From Micropruina sonneratiae (GTDB lineage: Bacteria > Actinomycetota > Actinomycetes > Propionibacteriales > Propionibacteriaceae): a stretch of DNA of 64,000 nt. Location: contig NZ_JAPDHX010000003.1 in the NCBI RefSeq assembly GCF_025972045.1, forward strand, positions 434,001-498,000, in the 5' to 3' direction. Under the pieces are notes generated by a model, which was not told the DNA's origin, did not search any database, and saw only the letters and a list, made by a program, of their open reading frames with translations. Made by a program: the position numbers and the translations under genes. Shown here piece after piece: positions 45,125 to 54,395 of this stretch. Within the stretch, counting starts at the first letter, position 1, and each line of letters begins with the position of its first letter.

Positions 45125-46332
45125 TGCCCTCCGCGCTGCCCTCGGGCGAGCCAGCCCCCCACGACGGGTCGCTGCCCGCCGCCGCCCTGGCCGAACTGGG
45201 CGACGGAGCGGTCTCGCTCTACCTGCACGTGCCGTTCTGTGCGACCCGCTGCGGCTACTGCGACTTCAACACCTACACCGCCGCCGAGCTCGGTTCGGCG
45301 CCCGGCAGCTCCCGGGACGCCTACCTGGCCGCTGCCCGCGCCGAGCTCGCGCTGGCCGCACGAACGCTCGGACCTCGCCGGGTCGACACCGTCTTCTTCG
45401 GCGGTGGGACGCCGACGCTGCTCGCGGCGTCCGAACTGGTGGGCCTGCTGGACGCCGCCCGCGAACAGTTCGTCTTCTCGCCAGGGGCCGAAGTGACGAC
45501 CGAGTGCAACCCGGAGTCCGTTGACGAGGCGTACCTGGAGGCCCTGGTGGCGGGCGGGTTCAACCGCATCTCGTTCGGCATGCAGTCGGCACGGCCGCAT
45601 GTGCTGCGGGTGCTGGAGCGCCGGCACACCCCGGGCCGAGTCGCCCAGGTGGTGCGCTGGGCCCGGGCCGCGGGGTTCGGCTCGGTGAGCCTGGATCTGA
45701 TCTACGGCACGCCGGGGGAGTCCGCACCCGACTGGCGGGCGTCGCTGGAGGCCGCGCTGGCCTGCGAGCCCGATCACGTCTCGGCCTACGCGCTGATCGT
45801 CGAGGAGGGCACCCGGCTGGCGGCGCAGATCCGTCGCGGCGACGTGCCCGCGGTCATCGACGACGACCAGGCGGAGTTCTACGAGATCGCCGAGCAAACC
45901 CTCAGCGCCGCCGGCCTGGACTGGTACGAGCTCAGCAACTGGAGCCGCCCCGGTCACCAGTGCCGGCACAACCTGGCCTACTGGCGCGGGGCGCCCTGGT
46001 GGGGCGTCGGCCCCGGCGCACACTCGCACGTCGCCGGCGTCCGCTGGTGGAACGTGAAGCATCCTCGCAGTTACGCCGCCGCGCTGGCGCAGGGCCGGAG
46101 CCCGGCGGCGGCCCGCGAACTGCTCGACGCGACGGATCGCCGCGTCGAACGGGTGCTGCTGGAGTCGCGGCTGTCCGACGGGCTGGAACTCGAGGTGCTG
46201 ACCGGAACCGAGCAGAACCGGGTTGCCGGCCTGGTCGAGCGCGGGCTGGTGGTGAGCGGGAAGGGGCGGTTGGCGCTCACGGTGCGCGGACGCCTGCTCG
46301 CCGACGCGGTCGTGCGGGATCTGCTGGCCTGA
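45124..46332 (+). CDS. hemW: Radical SAM haem chaperone HemW (coproporphyrinogen oxidase-like)
   Basis: 402 aa. Cx3CxxC cluster at Cys39, Cys43, Cys46 (PFCATRCGYCDF); FFGGGTPTLL; ECNPES; and a C-terminal HemN_C-like domain. HemW carries haem to target proteins and is the usual actinobacterial gene after lepA in other genomes. TGATG overlap with the upstream gene. Confidence 0.94.
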   Translation: MPSALPSGEPAPHDGSLPAAALAELGDGAVSLYLHVPFCATRCGYCDFNTYTAAELGSAPGSSRDAYLAAARAELALAARTLGPRRVDTVFFGGGTPTLLAASELVGLLDAAREQFVFSPGAEVTTECNPESVDEAYLEALVAGGFNRISFGMQSARPHVLRVLERRHTPGRVAQVVRWARAAGFGSVSLDLIYGTPGESAPDWRASLEAALACEPDHVSAYALIVEEGTRLAAQIRRGDVPAVIDDDQAEFYEIAEQTLSAAGLDWYELSNWSRPGHQCRHNLAYWRGAPWWGVGPGAHSHVAGVRWWNVKHPRSYAAALAQGRSPAAARELLDATDRRVERVLLESRLSDGLELEVLTGTEQNRVAGLVERGLVVSGKGRLALTVRGRLLADAVVRDLLA

Positions 46333-46365
46333 GATCGGGTACCCAACTGGCCGCCGGGTCTGCTG

Positions 46366-47151
46366 ATGAGTCACCATGGGCTGGTGCAGGCAGAGACGCC
46401 GAAGGGGCCGGTGGAGCGTTCCCTGATGGTGCTGGAGGTCGTCGCCGAACGGGGTGGGGCATCCGCCAGGGAGATCGCCGACGCGCTCGGGCTGCCGCTG
46501 CCGACGGTGTACCGGATCGCCAACACACTGGCCGAGAGCGACTACCTGGTGCACATCAGGGCCGAGAGCCGCTACGAGCTCGGACACAAGCTGCACCAGC
46601 TGGGGCAGTCGCTGCACAAGCAGGTGGGCATGTCGCGTCCGGTCGCCCGTGAGATCACCCGGCTGCATGAGGACACCGGTCTCGCCGCCTGCCTGACCGT
46701 GCTGCGCGGCGCCGAGCTGGTCATCGTCTACGTGGTCGACTCGCCGTCGTGCCCGCGGCTGCCGACCATGCGTTTCGGCTTCCATGACGTGCCGCACTCG
46801 ACGGCATTCGGCAAGATCCTGCTCGCCGAGCAGGACGCCGCCGGCCGCGATCTGTACCTGAACCGGCACGGCATGCGGGCACTGACCGCCAACACGATCA
46901 CCGATCGGTGCGAGCTGGACGCCGAGCTCAGCGACGTGGCCCTGCGCGGGATCGCCTGGGAGCATGAGGAGTTCCTGGCCGGCTTCGGCTGCGCGGCCGT
47001 CCCGGTCCGGGGCCCGGACGCCGGCCTGATCGGCGCGGTGGCCATCTCTGCGCGGCCCGAACGCCTGGCCGGTCGCGAGCAGACGGTCGAGGCGAAGCTG
47101 CGCAACGTGGCGACCCGGGTCGCTGCCTGCCTGCGGGGCGCGCAACGCTGA
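46366..47151 (+). CDS. IclR-family transcriptional regulator
   Basis: 261 aa. Winged helix with VERSLMVLEVVAERGGASAREIADALGLPLPTVYRIANTLAES and a C-terminal effector domain. It precedes the gluconate-dehydrogenase-like pair (gap 212 bp with a repeat) and probably controls it. Different from the IclR at 9701: only family-level similarity. Confidence 0.93.
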   Translation: MSHHGLVQAETPKGPVERSLMVLEVVAERGGASAREIADALGLPLPTVYRIANTLAESDYLVHIRAESRYELGHKLHQLGQSLHKQVGMSRPVAREITRLHEDTGLAACLTVLRGAELVIVYVVDSPSCPRLPTMRFGFHDVPHSTAFGKILLAEQDAAGRDLYLNRHGMRALTANTITDRCELDAELSDVALRGIAWEHEEFLAGFGCAAVPVRGPDAGLIGAVAISARPERLAGREQTVEAKLRNVATRVAACLRGAQR

Positions 47152-47161
47152 GTGGGACCGC

Positions 47162-47242
47162 GGGGACGGGTCCGGCGGTCCGAAACGGGACCGTGAGAAC
47201 CGTCCCCTTGGTCCGAAACCGGACCGTGAGAACCGTCCTCCC
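47162..47242. repeat. Palindromic intergenic repeat, GGGGACGGTTCT family, copy 3 (tandem)
   Basis: GGGGACGG (47162) pairs with CCGTCCCC (47200-47207). Within it, GGTCCGAAACGGGACCGTGAGAACCGTCCCC-like units occur twice in tandem, 33 bp apart (47177 and 47210), the second with two changes. The units are the same as in copies at 9639 and 38430. Confidence 0.75.
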
Positions 47243-47255
47243 GCAGCTCTGCGCG

Positions 47256-47272
47256 TTCTCAGCCGGTGAGAA
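47256..47272. promoter_or_regulatory. TTCTCA-gccgg-TGAGAA inverted repeat upstream of the dehydrogenase pair
   Basis: Six-base perfect arms with 5-nt spacer, ~90 nt before the start of the first dehydrogenase gene. Candidate IclR site; short, so chance is possible. Confidence 0.35.
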
Positions 47273-47363
47273 TGCCTGATGTGTCGGGGTGGTTGGGGTG
47301 TTTACCCTCCGGACAAGCCTCACGCCCGACGACGGGCGTCCCGATGACGTGAAGGAGGCGGGA

Positions 47364-47870
47364 ATGACCGATCTGCAGGATGCAGCGATCGAACCCGAGG
47401 ATCTACAGCTCGACAACACCGATCCGGAGACCAGCGGCAGCCCCGAACCGCTCGACGACGAGCAGCAGGCGCGGCTGTTGAGGGTGCTCAAGGTCGCCTA
47501 TCCGCACCCCAGCTTCCCCGACGGTCCCTACCAGCGCACCTCGGCCGCCGTGCAGCAGGCGGACGCCGACGGCGTCCTCGCCGACGGCCTGGACGCCCTG
47601 GGCGACCTGGACGGGCTCGACGACGACGCCGTGACGGCCGCGTTGAAGGCCGTCGAGGAGACGCCGTTCTTCAGGCTGATCCACTCCACCACCGTGGTGG
47701 CGCTGTACGACGACCACGAGGTCTGGCAGATCCTGGGCTACGAGGGCAGTTCGTTCGAGAAGGGCGGCTACCTGCATCGCGGCTTCGATGACCTCGACTG
47801 GCTGCCCGATCCCCGGATCGAGGAGTACGACGGCGAACCACGGCTCGAACTCGTCGAGAAGGAGGCCTGA
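47364..47870 (+). CDS. Gluconate 2-dehydrogenase subunit 3-like protein
   Basis: 168 aa. Begins with an acidic tail and contains LRVLKVAYPHPSFPDGPYQRTSAAV and ALYDDHEVWQILGYEGSSF, matching the small subunit of membrane-bound gluconate/fructose-type dehydrogenases. Unlike classical members it has no Tat or Sec signal. GAAGGAGG provides a strong ribosome site. The GMC gene follows 1 bp later. Confidence 0.78.
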   Translation: MTDLQDAAIEPEDLQLDNTDPETSGSPEPLDDEQQARLLRVLKVAYPHPSFPDGPYQRTSAAVQQADADGVLADGLDALGDLDGLDDDAVTAALKAVEETPFFRLIHSTTVVALYDDHEVWQILGYEGSSFEKGGYLHRGFDDLDWLPDPRIEEYDGEPRLELVEKEA

Positions 47871-47871
47871 G

Positions 47872-49437
47872 ATGGCGTCCATCGCGCACGACGATCCGGT
47901 CGTCGTCATCATCGGCTCCGGCGCCGGCGGCGGCACGATGGCCTACGAACTCACCCGCAACGGCGTCCCATGCGTGGTGCTCGAGGCGGGCCGCTTCCTC
48001 ACCCCCGACGACTACGAGAACGACGAGTGGGCCGCGTTCGGGCAGATGGCCTGGCTCGACATGCGCACCACCAGCGGCACCTGGCGGGTGGCGAAGGACT
48101 TCCCGAACCTGCCGGCCTGGATCGTCAAGGCGGTCGGCGGCTCGACCACGCACTGGTCGGGCGCCACCCCGCGGATCATGGCCCACGAGTTCAAGGCCAG
48201 GACGACCTACGGCGCGGTCGACGGCGCCAACCTGCTCGACTGGCCGATCACCCTGGACGACCTCGCACCCTGGTACGACAAGGCCGAACAGGCGATCGGT
48301 TCGACCCATCGGCACGGACGCCCCGCGCTGCCGGCCAACAACAACTACAAGGTCTTCGCCAACGGCGCCGAGCGGGTCGGCTACAAGTACTACGCGACCG
48401 GGCCCTACGGCACCAACGCCGAGCCCTACGACGGACGCCCCGCCTCCATCCAGGACGGCTTCAACTTCCAGGGCGACAAGAACACCTCGAAATGGTCGAC
48501 AGCGGTGCGCGAGATCCCGCGGGCACTCAAGACGGGCAAGCTCGACCTGCGACCCGAGTGTCACGCCGTGAGGATCACCCACGACAGCACCGGCAAGGTC
48601 GACGGCGTCGAATACCTGGACGCCGCCGGCAGCCTGCACAAACAGGCTGCCCGGGTGGTCTGCGTGGCCGGCAATTCGATCGAGTCACCGCGGTTGCTGC
48701 TGATGAGCGCCAGTTCGCTGCATCCCGACGGCCTGGCGAACTCCTCGGGCCAGGTGGGTCGCAACTACATGCGGCACATGACCGGCTCGGCCTACGCCCG
48801 CTTCGACCAGCCGGTACGGATGTACCGGGGCGAGACGATGGCCGGCATCATCGCCGACGAGGCCAAGCACGACCCCAACCGCGGCTTCGCCGGCGGCTAC
48901 TACATGGAGACCCTGTCGCTCGGGCCGGCGTTCCTGGCGTCCTTCATCGAGCCGGGGGAGTGGGGCCGGTCGTTCACCGAGAAGATGGACGCCTTCCTCA
49001 ACACCGCCGGCATGTGGATCGTCGGCGAGGACATGCCACAGGAATCCAACCGGATCACCCTTGATGACGAGGTCAAGGACGCCCACGGCCTACCGGTGCC
49101 ACACGTGCACTTCGACGACCATCCCAATGACGTCGCCATGCGCGAGCACGGCTATGCGGCCGCCGATGCCATCTACGGGGCCGTCGGTTCGACCGGCGTC
49201 CACCACACGCCGCCCTACCCCTCCACGCACAATCTGGGCACCTGCCGGATGAGCGAGAAGCCCGAGGATGGGGTGGTCGACAAGTGGGGCAAGGCACACG
49301 ACGTGCCGAACCTGTTCGTCAGCGACGGCTCGGTAATGACCACCGGCGCGGCCGCCAACCCGACCCTGACCATCGTCGCCCTGGCCATGCGGCAGGCCGA
49401 CCACATCCTGCAGGAGATGTCCACCGGACAGCTGTGA
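47872..49437 (+). CDS. GMC-family FAD-dependent oxidoreductase (large subunit)
   Basis: 521 aa. FAD fold VVVIIGSGAGGGTMAYELT and ARVVCVAGNSIESPRLLLMS; C-terminal GMC_oxred_C with HNLGTCRMSEKPEDGVVD, SDGSVMTTGAAANPTLT, where His and Asn are catalytic. Related to large subunits of gluconate/sorbitol/alditol dehydrogenases. Cytochrome subunit 2 is absent nearby. SD GAAGGAGGC overlaps the end of the upstream gene. Substrate: a polyol or sugar acid, unknown. Confidence 0.88.
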   Translation: MASIAHDDPVVVIIGSGAGGGTMAYELTRNGVPCVVLEAGRFLTPDDYENDEWAAFGQMAWLDMRTTSGTWRVAKDFPNLPAWIVKAVGGSTTHWSGATPRIMAHEFKARTTYGAVDGANLLDWPITLDDLAPWYDKAEQAIGSTHRHGRPALPANNNYKVFANGAERVGYKYYATGPYGTNAEPYDGRPASIQDGFNFQGDKNTSKWSTAVREIPRALKTGKLDLRPECHAVRITHDSTGKVDGVEYLDAAGSLHKQAARVVCVAGNSIESPRLLLMSASSLHPDGLANSSGQVGRNYMRHMTGSAYARFDQPVRMYRGETMAGIIADEAKHDPNRGFAGGYYMETLSLGPAFLASFIEPGEWGRSFTEKMDAFLNTAGMWIVGEDMPQESNRITLDDEVKDAHGLPVPHVHFDDHPNDVAMREHGYAAADAIYGAVGSTGVHHTPPYPSTHNLGTCRMSEKPEDGVVDKWGKAHDVPNLFVSDGSVMTTGAAANPTLTIVALAMRQADHILQEMSTGQL

Positions 49438-49469
49438 CCCGATCTCCCCCCGTCGGGTACAGCACACGA

Positions 49470-49512
49470 GCGTCACCCCCCTCCCTGGGATCGGCCCCGA
49501 GGGGGGTGACGC
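49470..49512. terminator. Long perfect hairpin downstream of the GMC gene
   Basis: GCGTCACCCCCCTC pairs with GAGGGGGGTGACGC (14 bp) around a 15-nt loop; flanked by CACGAG direct repeats. Strong but has no T-tract. Sits between convergent units, so it may terminate both. Confidence 0.6.
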
Positions 49513-49659
49513 ACGAGTGGGCACAATTGCTCGGTCGCGCGAGCGGCAACACCCGGTCGTCGACGAAGGGGCGGTTCGAGCCCGGGCAGGGCAGCGTGCT
49601 CGGGCACGGAGTGCTGGTCGGCACTCACTGCCTGCGGTCAGCTCCCGGCGATCTCACAT

Positions 49660-49685
49660 GTCATCCCGGCGGACGCCGGGATCTC
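49660..49685. repeat. Palindromic intergenic repeat, GTCATCCCGGG family, copy 2
   Basis: ATCCCGGC and GCCGGGAT with a 4-nt loop, preceded by TGTC and followed by CTCGACG. Related to copies at 44205 and 56264. Confidence 0.6.
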
Positions 49686-49733
49686 GACGGCACCGGAGAA
49701 TCCCCGATCAGGTCGGGACGACGATGCCTCGGG

Positions 49734-50357
49734 TCAGGCGCCGATGATCCGGCGCGCCGAGGTGAAGTGCCCGTAGGCCTCGAGAGAGTTGACCTGCAGG
49801 CCGTTGCGCGGGCTGCGGGCGTGCACGAACCTGCCGTCGCCGATGTACATGCCGACGTGGTGCACGGGGGAGTAGAAGAAGAGCAGGTCGCCGGGCTCGA
49901 GGTCCTTGACGCTGACCGCCTTGCCGAGCTGCGACTGCGCGATCGCCGAATGCGGCAACGAGATGCCGATGTGCTTGAACGACCAGAGCATCAGGCCCGA
50001 ACAGTCGAAGCTGTTGGTGCCGGCGGCGCCCCAGACGTACTGGCTGTTGGACACCCGCGACAAGGCGGCGGCGACGACCTTCCTGGCCTTGAGCTCGGCG
50101 GCGGACAGCGTCCGGCTCTCGGCCAGCGCAACGGTGGGGGTGCGCGACACCGTCTGGGTCGCGACCGCGGCGGTCAGGGCGTCGCCGAGTTCGGCCGCCA
50201 CCGACGGCACCGCGCCCACCGTCACGGCCGCAGAGGCGGACGCCGCGGCGGCCGGGGTCGGTCGCGCGCCGGCCGGTTGGGCGCCCGGCACCGCGAACAC
50301 CAGCAGTCCGTTGGTGAGGGCCAATGTCGCGGACAGAGCGAGGTGGCGGAGTCGCAT
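49734..50357 (-). CDS. Secreted NlpC/P60 peptidoglycan hydrolase
   Basis: 207 aa. Signal peptide (MRLRHLALSATLALTNGLLVFAVPGA), an Ala-rich middle, then the NlpC/P60 domain (~95-207): Cys in FDCSGLMLWSFK, His in SPVHHVGMYIGDG and a third polar residue (VHAR). Hydrolyses D-Glu-meso-DAP type bonds of peptidoglycan, typically during cell separation. A leading CTGAGA phased site lies upstream at 50405-50432. SD AAGGAA 9 nt before ATG. Confidence 0.92.
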   Translation of the reverse strand: MRLRHLALSATLALTNGLLVFAVPGAQPAGARPTPAAAASASAAVTVGAVPSVAAELGDALTAAVATQTVSRTPTVALAESRTLSAAELKARKVVAAALSRVSNSQYVWGAAGTNSFDCSGLMLWSFKHIGISLPHSAIAQSQLGKAVSVKDLEPGDLLFFYSPVHHVGMYIGDGRFVHARSPRNGLQVNSLEAYGHFTSARRIIGA

Positions 50358-50404
50358 CGGGGGTTTCCTTCACAATCTGCGTGTGGTCGCTGCGCCGGTG
50401 GAAG

Positions 50405-50432
50405 ATCAGAGCAACCTGAGAGTTATCTGAGA
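50405..50432 (-). promoter_or_regulatory. 11-bp-phased CTGAGA repeats upstream of the first NlpC/P60 gene
   Basis: CTGAGA occurs at 50416 and 50427, with a degenerate ATCAGA at 50405: exactly 11 bp apart (read as TCTCAG on the coding strand). The site lies 48-75 nt before the ATG. Tandem 11-bp half-sites are the typical layout of OmpR-family response regulators. The same unit precedes the second NlpC/P60 gene. Confidence 0.65.
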
Positions 50433-50499
50433 AAAACTTTAAGGCATTTCTAGTCGGTTGTACAAATCCACGATGACGGGGGACGGTCGCCGGCGACGC

Positions 50500-50528
50500 A
50501 AAACCCCGGCCGGGTGGTCCGGCCGGGG
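50500..50528 (-). terminator. Terminator of the second NlpC/P60 gene
   Basis: CCCCGGCCGG and CCGGCCGGGG (10 bp) around a 5-nt loop, followed on the minus strand by TTTTG, begin 21 nt after the stop codon at 50549. Classic intrinsic terminator. Confidence 0.85.
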
Positions 50529-50548
50529 CGTGTGCGTGCAGCTGAGGG

Positions 50549-51124
50549 TCAGCGGTTCTTGATGACCCGCCGTGCCCACCGGTAGCCCGGGTAGTCCTTC
50601 AGCTTGGTCACCTCGAGGTCATCGGAAGGGTTGCGAGCGTGCACGATCTTGCCGTCGCCGACGTACATCGCGACGTGGTGCACGGGGGAGAAGTAGAAGA
50701 CCAGGTCGCCAACCTTGAGATCCTTCTTGGCCACCTTCTTGCCGAGCTTGGACAGCGTCGAGGACGAGTGTGGCAGCGACTTGTTCACCTTGCGGTAGGA
50801 ATACAGCATGAGGCCGGAGCAGTCGAACTTGGTGGGGCCGCTGCGCCCGCGCACGTACTGACCCGTCTTGACCCGGCTCATCGCAGCGTTCTTCACGGCC
50901 TTGGCACGCTTGGCGGCGACGGCCTTGGCCTTCTGGGCGGCCGTCGGCAGCTTCACGGTGCCGAGCGAGACCGCGCCGACGCCGGCCACGGTGACATCGG
51001 TCGGCAAGGCTGCAGCGACCGGCGCGAGGCCGTCGGCGCTGGCGGGCAGCGCGGTCGGGCCGGCCACGAGCAACGACGCCGAGAGGGCGAGTGCTGAAGT
51101 CAATGCGATCCTGCGTACAAACAT
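50549..51124 (-). CDS. Secreted NlpC/P60 peptidoglycan hydrolase (Lys-rich)
   Basis: 191 aa. Signal peptide (MFVRRIALTSALALSASLLVAG), a short linker, a Lys/Ala-rich stretch (~60-85, AQKAKAVAAKRAKAVKNAA) and an NlpC/P60 domain with Cys in FDCSGLMLYSYR, His in SPVHHVAMYVGDG. Paralogue of the gene at 49734. The basic stretch may bind teichoic acid or wall. GGAGGG Shine-Dalgarno. Four phased CTGAGA sites at 51169-51207. Confidence 0.92.
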   Translation of the reverse strand: MFVRRIALTSALALSASLLVAGPTALPASADGLAPVAAALPTDVTVAGVGAVSLGTVKLPTAAQKAKAVAAKRAKAVKNAAMSRVKTGQYVRGRSGPTKFDCSGLMLYSYRKVNKSLPHSSSTLSKLGKKVAKKDLKVGDLVFYFSPVHHVAMYVGDGKIVHARNPSDDLEVTKLKDYPGYRWARRVIKNR

Positions 51125-51168
51125 GACGGTGGTCCCTCCGGAGCCTGGTGTTCGAAAGCCGTCACTCG

Positions 51169-51207
51169 CTGAGAGCCATATGAGCGTAACCTGAGATCAA
51201 GCTGAGA
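51169..51207 (-). promoter_or_regulatory. 11-bp-phased CTGAGA repeats upstream of the second NlpC/P60 gene
   Basis: CTGAGA at 51169, 51191 and 51202, plus ATGAGC at 51180: four units at exactly 11-bp steps, 45-83 nt upstream of the ATG. Same unit and distance as for the gene at 49734. Strong candidate response-regulator operator. Confidence 0.7.
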
Positions 51208-51257
51208 GGGACGATAGTTCATCAACGACGGCGATGCCAAATCGAGCGGACGCCGGG

Positions 51258-51284
51258 GGGGTTCGGCCCACCGGCACGAACCCC
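51258..51284 (-). terminator. Hairpin downstream of leuS
   Basis: GGGGTTCG and CGAACCCC (8 bp) with 11-nt spacer lie ~170 nt after the leuS stop codon; candidate terminator without T-tract. Confidence 0.35.
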
Positions 51285-51452
51285 TCGCGGGACGTTTGCG
51301 GCGCACTTCTCAGCCGGTGGTCACGGCCGCCGGCGACCCGGGGCAGGCATCCGGTCGCCCACCCGGCCGACGGCGCACGCACACCACCCCGCCGGGACGC
51401 GACGGTGCCGAACCGGCGGCGGGCCGATCCGGTGACGCCGTCCCGCCGCGGC

Positions 51453-54317
51453 TCAGGCGGGGACGACGTTGACCAGCTTGGGTGCCCGCACGATCACGGT
51501 GCGGACGCCGTTGGGTGTCTCCTCGGCGATCCGCGGCAGCGCCAGCGCCCGTGCGCGCAACTCGTCCTCGGAGATGTCGGCGGGGACCTCCAAGCGGGCC
51601 CGCACCTTGCCCTTCACCTGCACCACGCAGGTGACGGCGTCCTCGACCAACAGCGCCGGGTCGGCGACCGGGAACGGTTCGTAGGCCAGCGTGTCCGCGT
51701 GTCCCAGCCGTGACCACAACTCCTCGGCGATGTGCGGGGTCAACGGAGCCACCATCAGCAGCATCGGCTCGATCGCCGCCCGCGGCACCGCGTCCAGTTT
51801 GGTCAGCACGTTGTTGTACTCGGTCAGCCGGGCGATCGCGGTGTTGAACGACAACGACTCGTAGTCCCTGGTCACAGCGTCGATAGTCCGGTGCAGAGCC
51901 ACCGTCGTCGCGGCGTCCGGGGCGGTGTCGACGATCCGGATCTCGCCGGTGGTCTCGTCCACCGCGTTGCGCCACAGCCGCTGCAGGAAGCGCTGCGAAC
52001 CGACCACGGCCCGGGTCTCCCACGGCTTCGACTGGTCCAGCGGGCCCATGCCCAACTCATAGATCCTGAACGTGTCGGCGCCGTAGGAGTCGTACATGTC
52101 GTCGGGAGTGACGATGTTCTTCAGCGACTTGCCCATCTTTCCGTACTCCCGGGACACCTCCTCTCCCTGCCAGCGGTAGTGGATGTCACCGTCGGCGCCG
52201 GCGACCTCCTCGACCTCGTCGGCGGGCACGGTCTGGCCCCGGGCGTCGCGGAACGCGTAGGCTTGGATGTAGCCCTGGTTGTACAGCCGGCGGAAGGGCT
52301 CGGCCGAGCTGACCTGGCCCAGGTCGAACAGCATCTTGTGCCAGAACCGCGAGTACAGCAGGTGCAGCACCGCGTGCTCGACGCCGCCCACGTACAGGTC
52401 GACGCCACCGACATCGGCGACGTCGGCACCACCGACGTCGGACGCCGAGCGCGGGCCCATCCAGTACCGCTCGACCTCGCGGTCGACGAACCGGTCGTGG
52501 TTGGCCGGATCCAGGTAGCGCATCTCGTACCAGCACGAGCCGGCCCACTGCGGCATCACGTTCAGTTCGCGGCGGTAGGTCTTCGGGCCGTCGCCCAGAT
52601 CCAGTTCGACGGTGGCCCAGTCGGTGACCCGGCCCAACGGCGGCAGCGGTTCCGACGTCGAGTCGTCGGGGTCCAGCGCCTGCGGGCTGTAGTCGTCGAT
52701 CTCGGGCAGCGTCACCGGCAGCATCGACTCGGGCAGCGCGATCGGGTAGCCGCCCTCGTCGTAGACGATCGGGAACGGCTCGCCCCAGTAGCGCTGCCGG
52801 CTGAACAGCCAGTCGCGCAGCTTGTAGGTGACGGTCTCGGTGCCCGTGCCGTTGGCGCTCAGCCAGTCGATCATCGTCGCCTTGGCGTCGGCCAGGTTCA
52901 GGCCGTTCAGCGAGATCTCGTCGTTGGCCGAGTTGATGGTCGGGCCGTCTCCGGTGAACGCGGTGTCCTCGTCGTGATCGGCCGGCGGCTGCACGGTGCG
53001 GATGTAGGGCAGGTCGTAGGCCTTGGCGAAGTCCCAGTCCCGCTCGTCCTCGGCCGGCACCGCCATGATGGCCCCCGTGCCGTAGCCCATCAGCACGTAG
53101 TCGGCGATGAAGATGGGGATGCGGGCTCCGTTCACCGGATTGATCGCGAACGCGCCGGTGAAGACGCCGGACTTGTCCTTGTTCTCCTGGCGTTCCAGAT
53201 CGGTCTTGCGGGCCGCGGCCTCGCGATAGGCCGTGACCGCCTCGGACGGCGACGCCGCCCCGCCCGTCCACGCGTGGTTGCTGCCGGCCGGCCAGGAGTT
53301 CTCGCCGGGCGTGATCGCGTCCACGATCGGGTGCTCGGGGGCCAGGACCATGAACGTGGCGCCGAACAGGGTGTCGGGGCGGGTGGTGAACACCTCGATG
53401 GCGGCCTCGTGGCCGTCGACCACGAAGGTGACCGAGGCGCCCGAGGAGCGGCCGATCCAGTTGCGCTGCATCGCCTTGACCTTGTCGGGCCAGTCCAGCC
53501 GGTCCAGGTCGGCCAGCAGCCGGTCGGCGTAGGCGGTGATCCGCATCATCCACTGCTTCATGCTGCGCTTGAAGACGGGGAAGTTGCCGATGTCGGAGCG
53601 GCCCTCGGCGGTGACCTCCTCGTTGGCCAGCACGGTGCCCAGCCCTGGGCACCAGTTGACCGGCGCCTCGGACAGGTAGGCCAGCCGGAACGAGTCGATC
53701 ACGCCGGCCTGCTCGGCGGCGTCCAGGTCGGCCCAGGGGCGCCCGTCGGGGGTGGGGCGGGCGCCAGAGGCGAACTCGTCGACCAGTTCGGCGATGGGCC
53801 TGGCCCTGTCGGCCTCGTGGTCGTACCAGGCGTTGAAGACCTGCAGGAAGATCCACTGCGTCCACTTGTAGAACTCGACGTCGGTGGTGGCGATGCTGCG
53901 CCGGTCGTCGTGGGCCAGTCCCAGCCGGCGCAACTGACGGCGCATGTTGGCGATGTTGGCCTCGGTGGTGACCCGCGGATGCTGGCCGGTCTGCACCGCG
54001 TACTGCTCGGCGGGCAGGCCGAACGCGTCGTAGCCCAGGGTGTGCAGCACGTTGCGGCCGCGCATCCGCTGGTAGCGCGCCCAGGTGTCGGTGCCGATGT
54101 AGCCCAGCGGGTGTCCGACGTGCAGCCCCGCCCCGCTGGGGTAGGGGAACATGTCCATCACGAACAGCTTGTCCCGGCCGGCCAGCTTGTCCGGCTCGGC
54201 CCACACCCCGGCCGGGTTGGGGGCGTGGAAGGTGCCCTCGGTCTCCCAGCGGTCCTGCCAGGCCTGCTCGATCCGGCCGGCCAGTTCAGCGGTGTAGCGG
54301 TACGGGGTCTCGCTCAT
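51453..54317 (-). CDS. leuS: Leucyl-tRNA synthetase
   Basis: 954 aa. HIGH-like HVGHPLGYI near residue ~60, an editing (CP1) domain in the middle and the KMSKS equivalent KMGKSLKNI near ~735, with the C-terminal anticodon-binding domain. ATG with AGAGGATGAG as ribosome site. A leader ORF rich in Leu and a terminator precede it, so expression should respond to charged tRNA-Leu. The long insertion [20 protein letters not shown] (~660) is unusual. Confidence 0.95.
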   Translation of the reverse strand: MSETPYRYTAELAGRIEQAWQDRWETEGTFHAPNPAGVWAEPDKLAGRDKLFVMDMFPYPSGAGLHVGHPLGYIGTDTWARYQRMRGRNVLHTLGYDAFGLPAEQYAVQTGQHPRVTTEANIANMRRQLRRLGLAHDDRRSIATTDVEFYKWTQWIFLQVFNAWYDHEADRARPIAELVDEFASGARPTPDGRPWADLDAAEQAGVIDSFRLAYLSEAPVNWCPGLGTVLANEEVTAEGRSDIGNFPVFKRSMKQWMMRITAYADRLLADLDRLDWPDKVKAMQRNWIGRSSGASVTFVVDGHEAAIEVFTTRPDTLFGATFMVLAPEHPIVDAITPGENSWPAGSNHAWTGGAASPSEAVTAYREAAARKTDLERQENKDKSGVFTGAFAINPVNGARIPIFIADYVLMGYGTGAIMAVPAEDERDWDFAKAYDLPYIRTVQPPADHDEDTAFTGDGPTINSANDEISLNGLNLADAKATMIDWLSANGTGTETVTYKLRDWLFSRQRYWGEPFPIVYDEGGYPIALPESMLPVTLPEIDDYSPQALDPDDSTSEPLPPLGRVTDWATVELDLGDGPKTYRRELNVMPQWAGSCWYEMRYLDPANHDRFVDREVERYWMGPRSASDVGGADVADVGGVDLYVGGVEHAVLHLLYSRFWHKMLFDLGQVSSAEPFRRLYNQGYIQAYAFRDARGQTVPADEVEEVAGADGDIHYRWQGEEVSREYGKMGKSLKNIVTPDDMYDSYGADTFRIYELGMGPLDQSKPWETRAVVGSQRFLQRLWRNAVDETTGEIRIVDTAPDAATTVALHRTIDAVTRDYESLSFNTAIARLTEYNNVLTKLDAVPRAAIEPMLLMVAPLTPHIAEELWSRLGHADTLAYEPFPVADPALLVEDAVTCVVQVKGKVRARLEVPADISEDELRARALALPRIAEETPNGVRTVIVRAPKLVNVVPA

Positions 54318-54349
54318 CTCATCCTCTTGTCGTTCTGCTGTCGGGCATG

Positions 54350-54375
54350 AAAAAGCCCCTCGCGCAAGGAGGGGC
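54350..54375 (-). terminator. leuS attenuator terminator
   Basis: GCCCCTC and GAGGGGC (7 bp, 7-nt loop) followed by TTTTT on the minus strand, located between the leader peptide stop and the leuS start. Would end transcription before leuS when charged tRNA-Leu is plentiful. Confidence 0.85.
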
Positions 54376-54395
54376 GCCGCGTTGACGGTGGAGGG

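Larger units (their letters stand above)
51125..51452. other. 328-bp intergenic region between NlpC/P60 gene and leuS
   Basis: Holds the phased CTGAGA sites of the NlpC/P60 promoter (51169-51207) and a hairpin at 51258-51284. I see no gene: the open frames here are continuation of leuS shadows. Confidence 0.5.

Noticed and set aside
50358-50460. c-di-AMP (ydaO) riboswitch upstream of the NlpC/P60 gene
   Set aside because: Such riboswitches occur before these genes in actinobacteria, but I found none of the conserved long stems; the region is too short and instead has phased CTGAGA sites.
51125-51452. Possible tRNA gene near GTTCGAA
   Set aside because: GTTCGAAA at about 51151 resembles a T-loop, but no acceptor or anticodon stem could be built around it.
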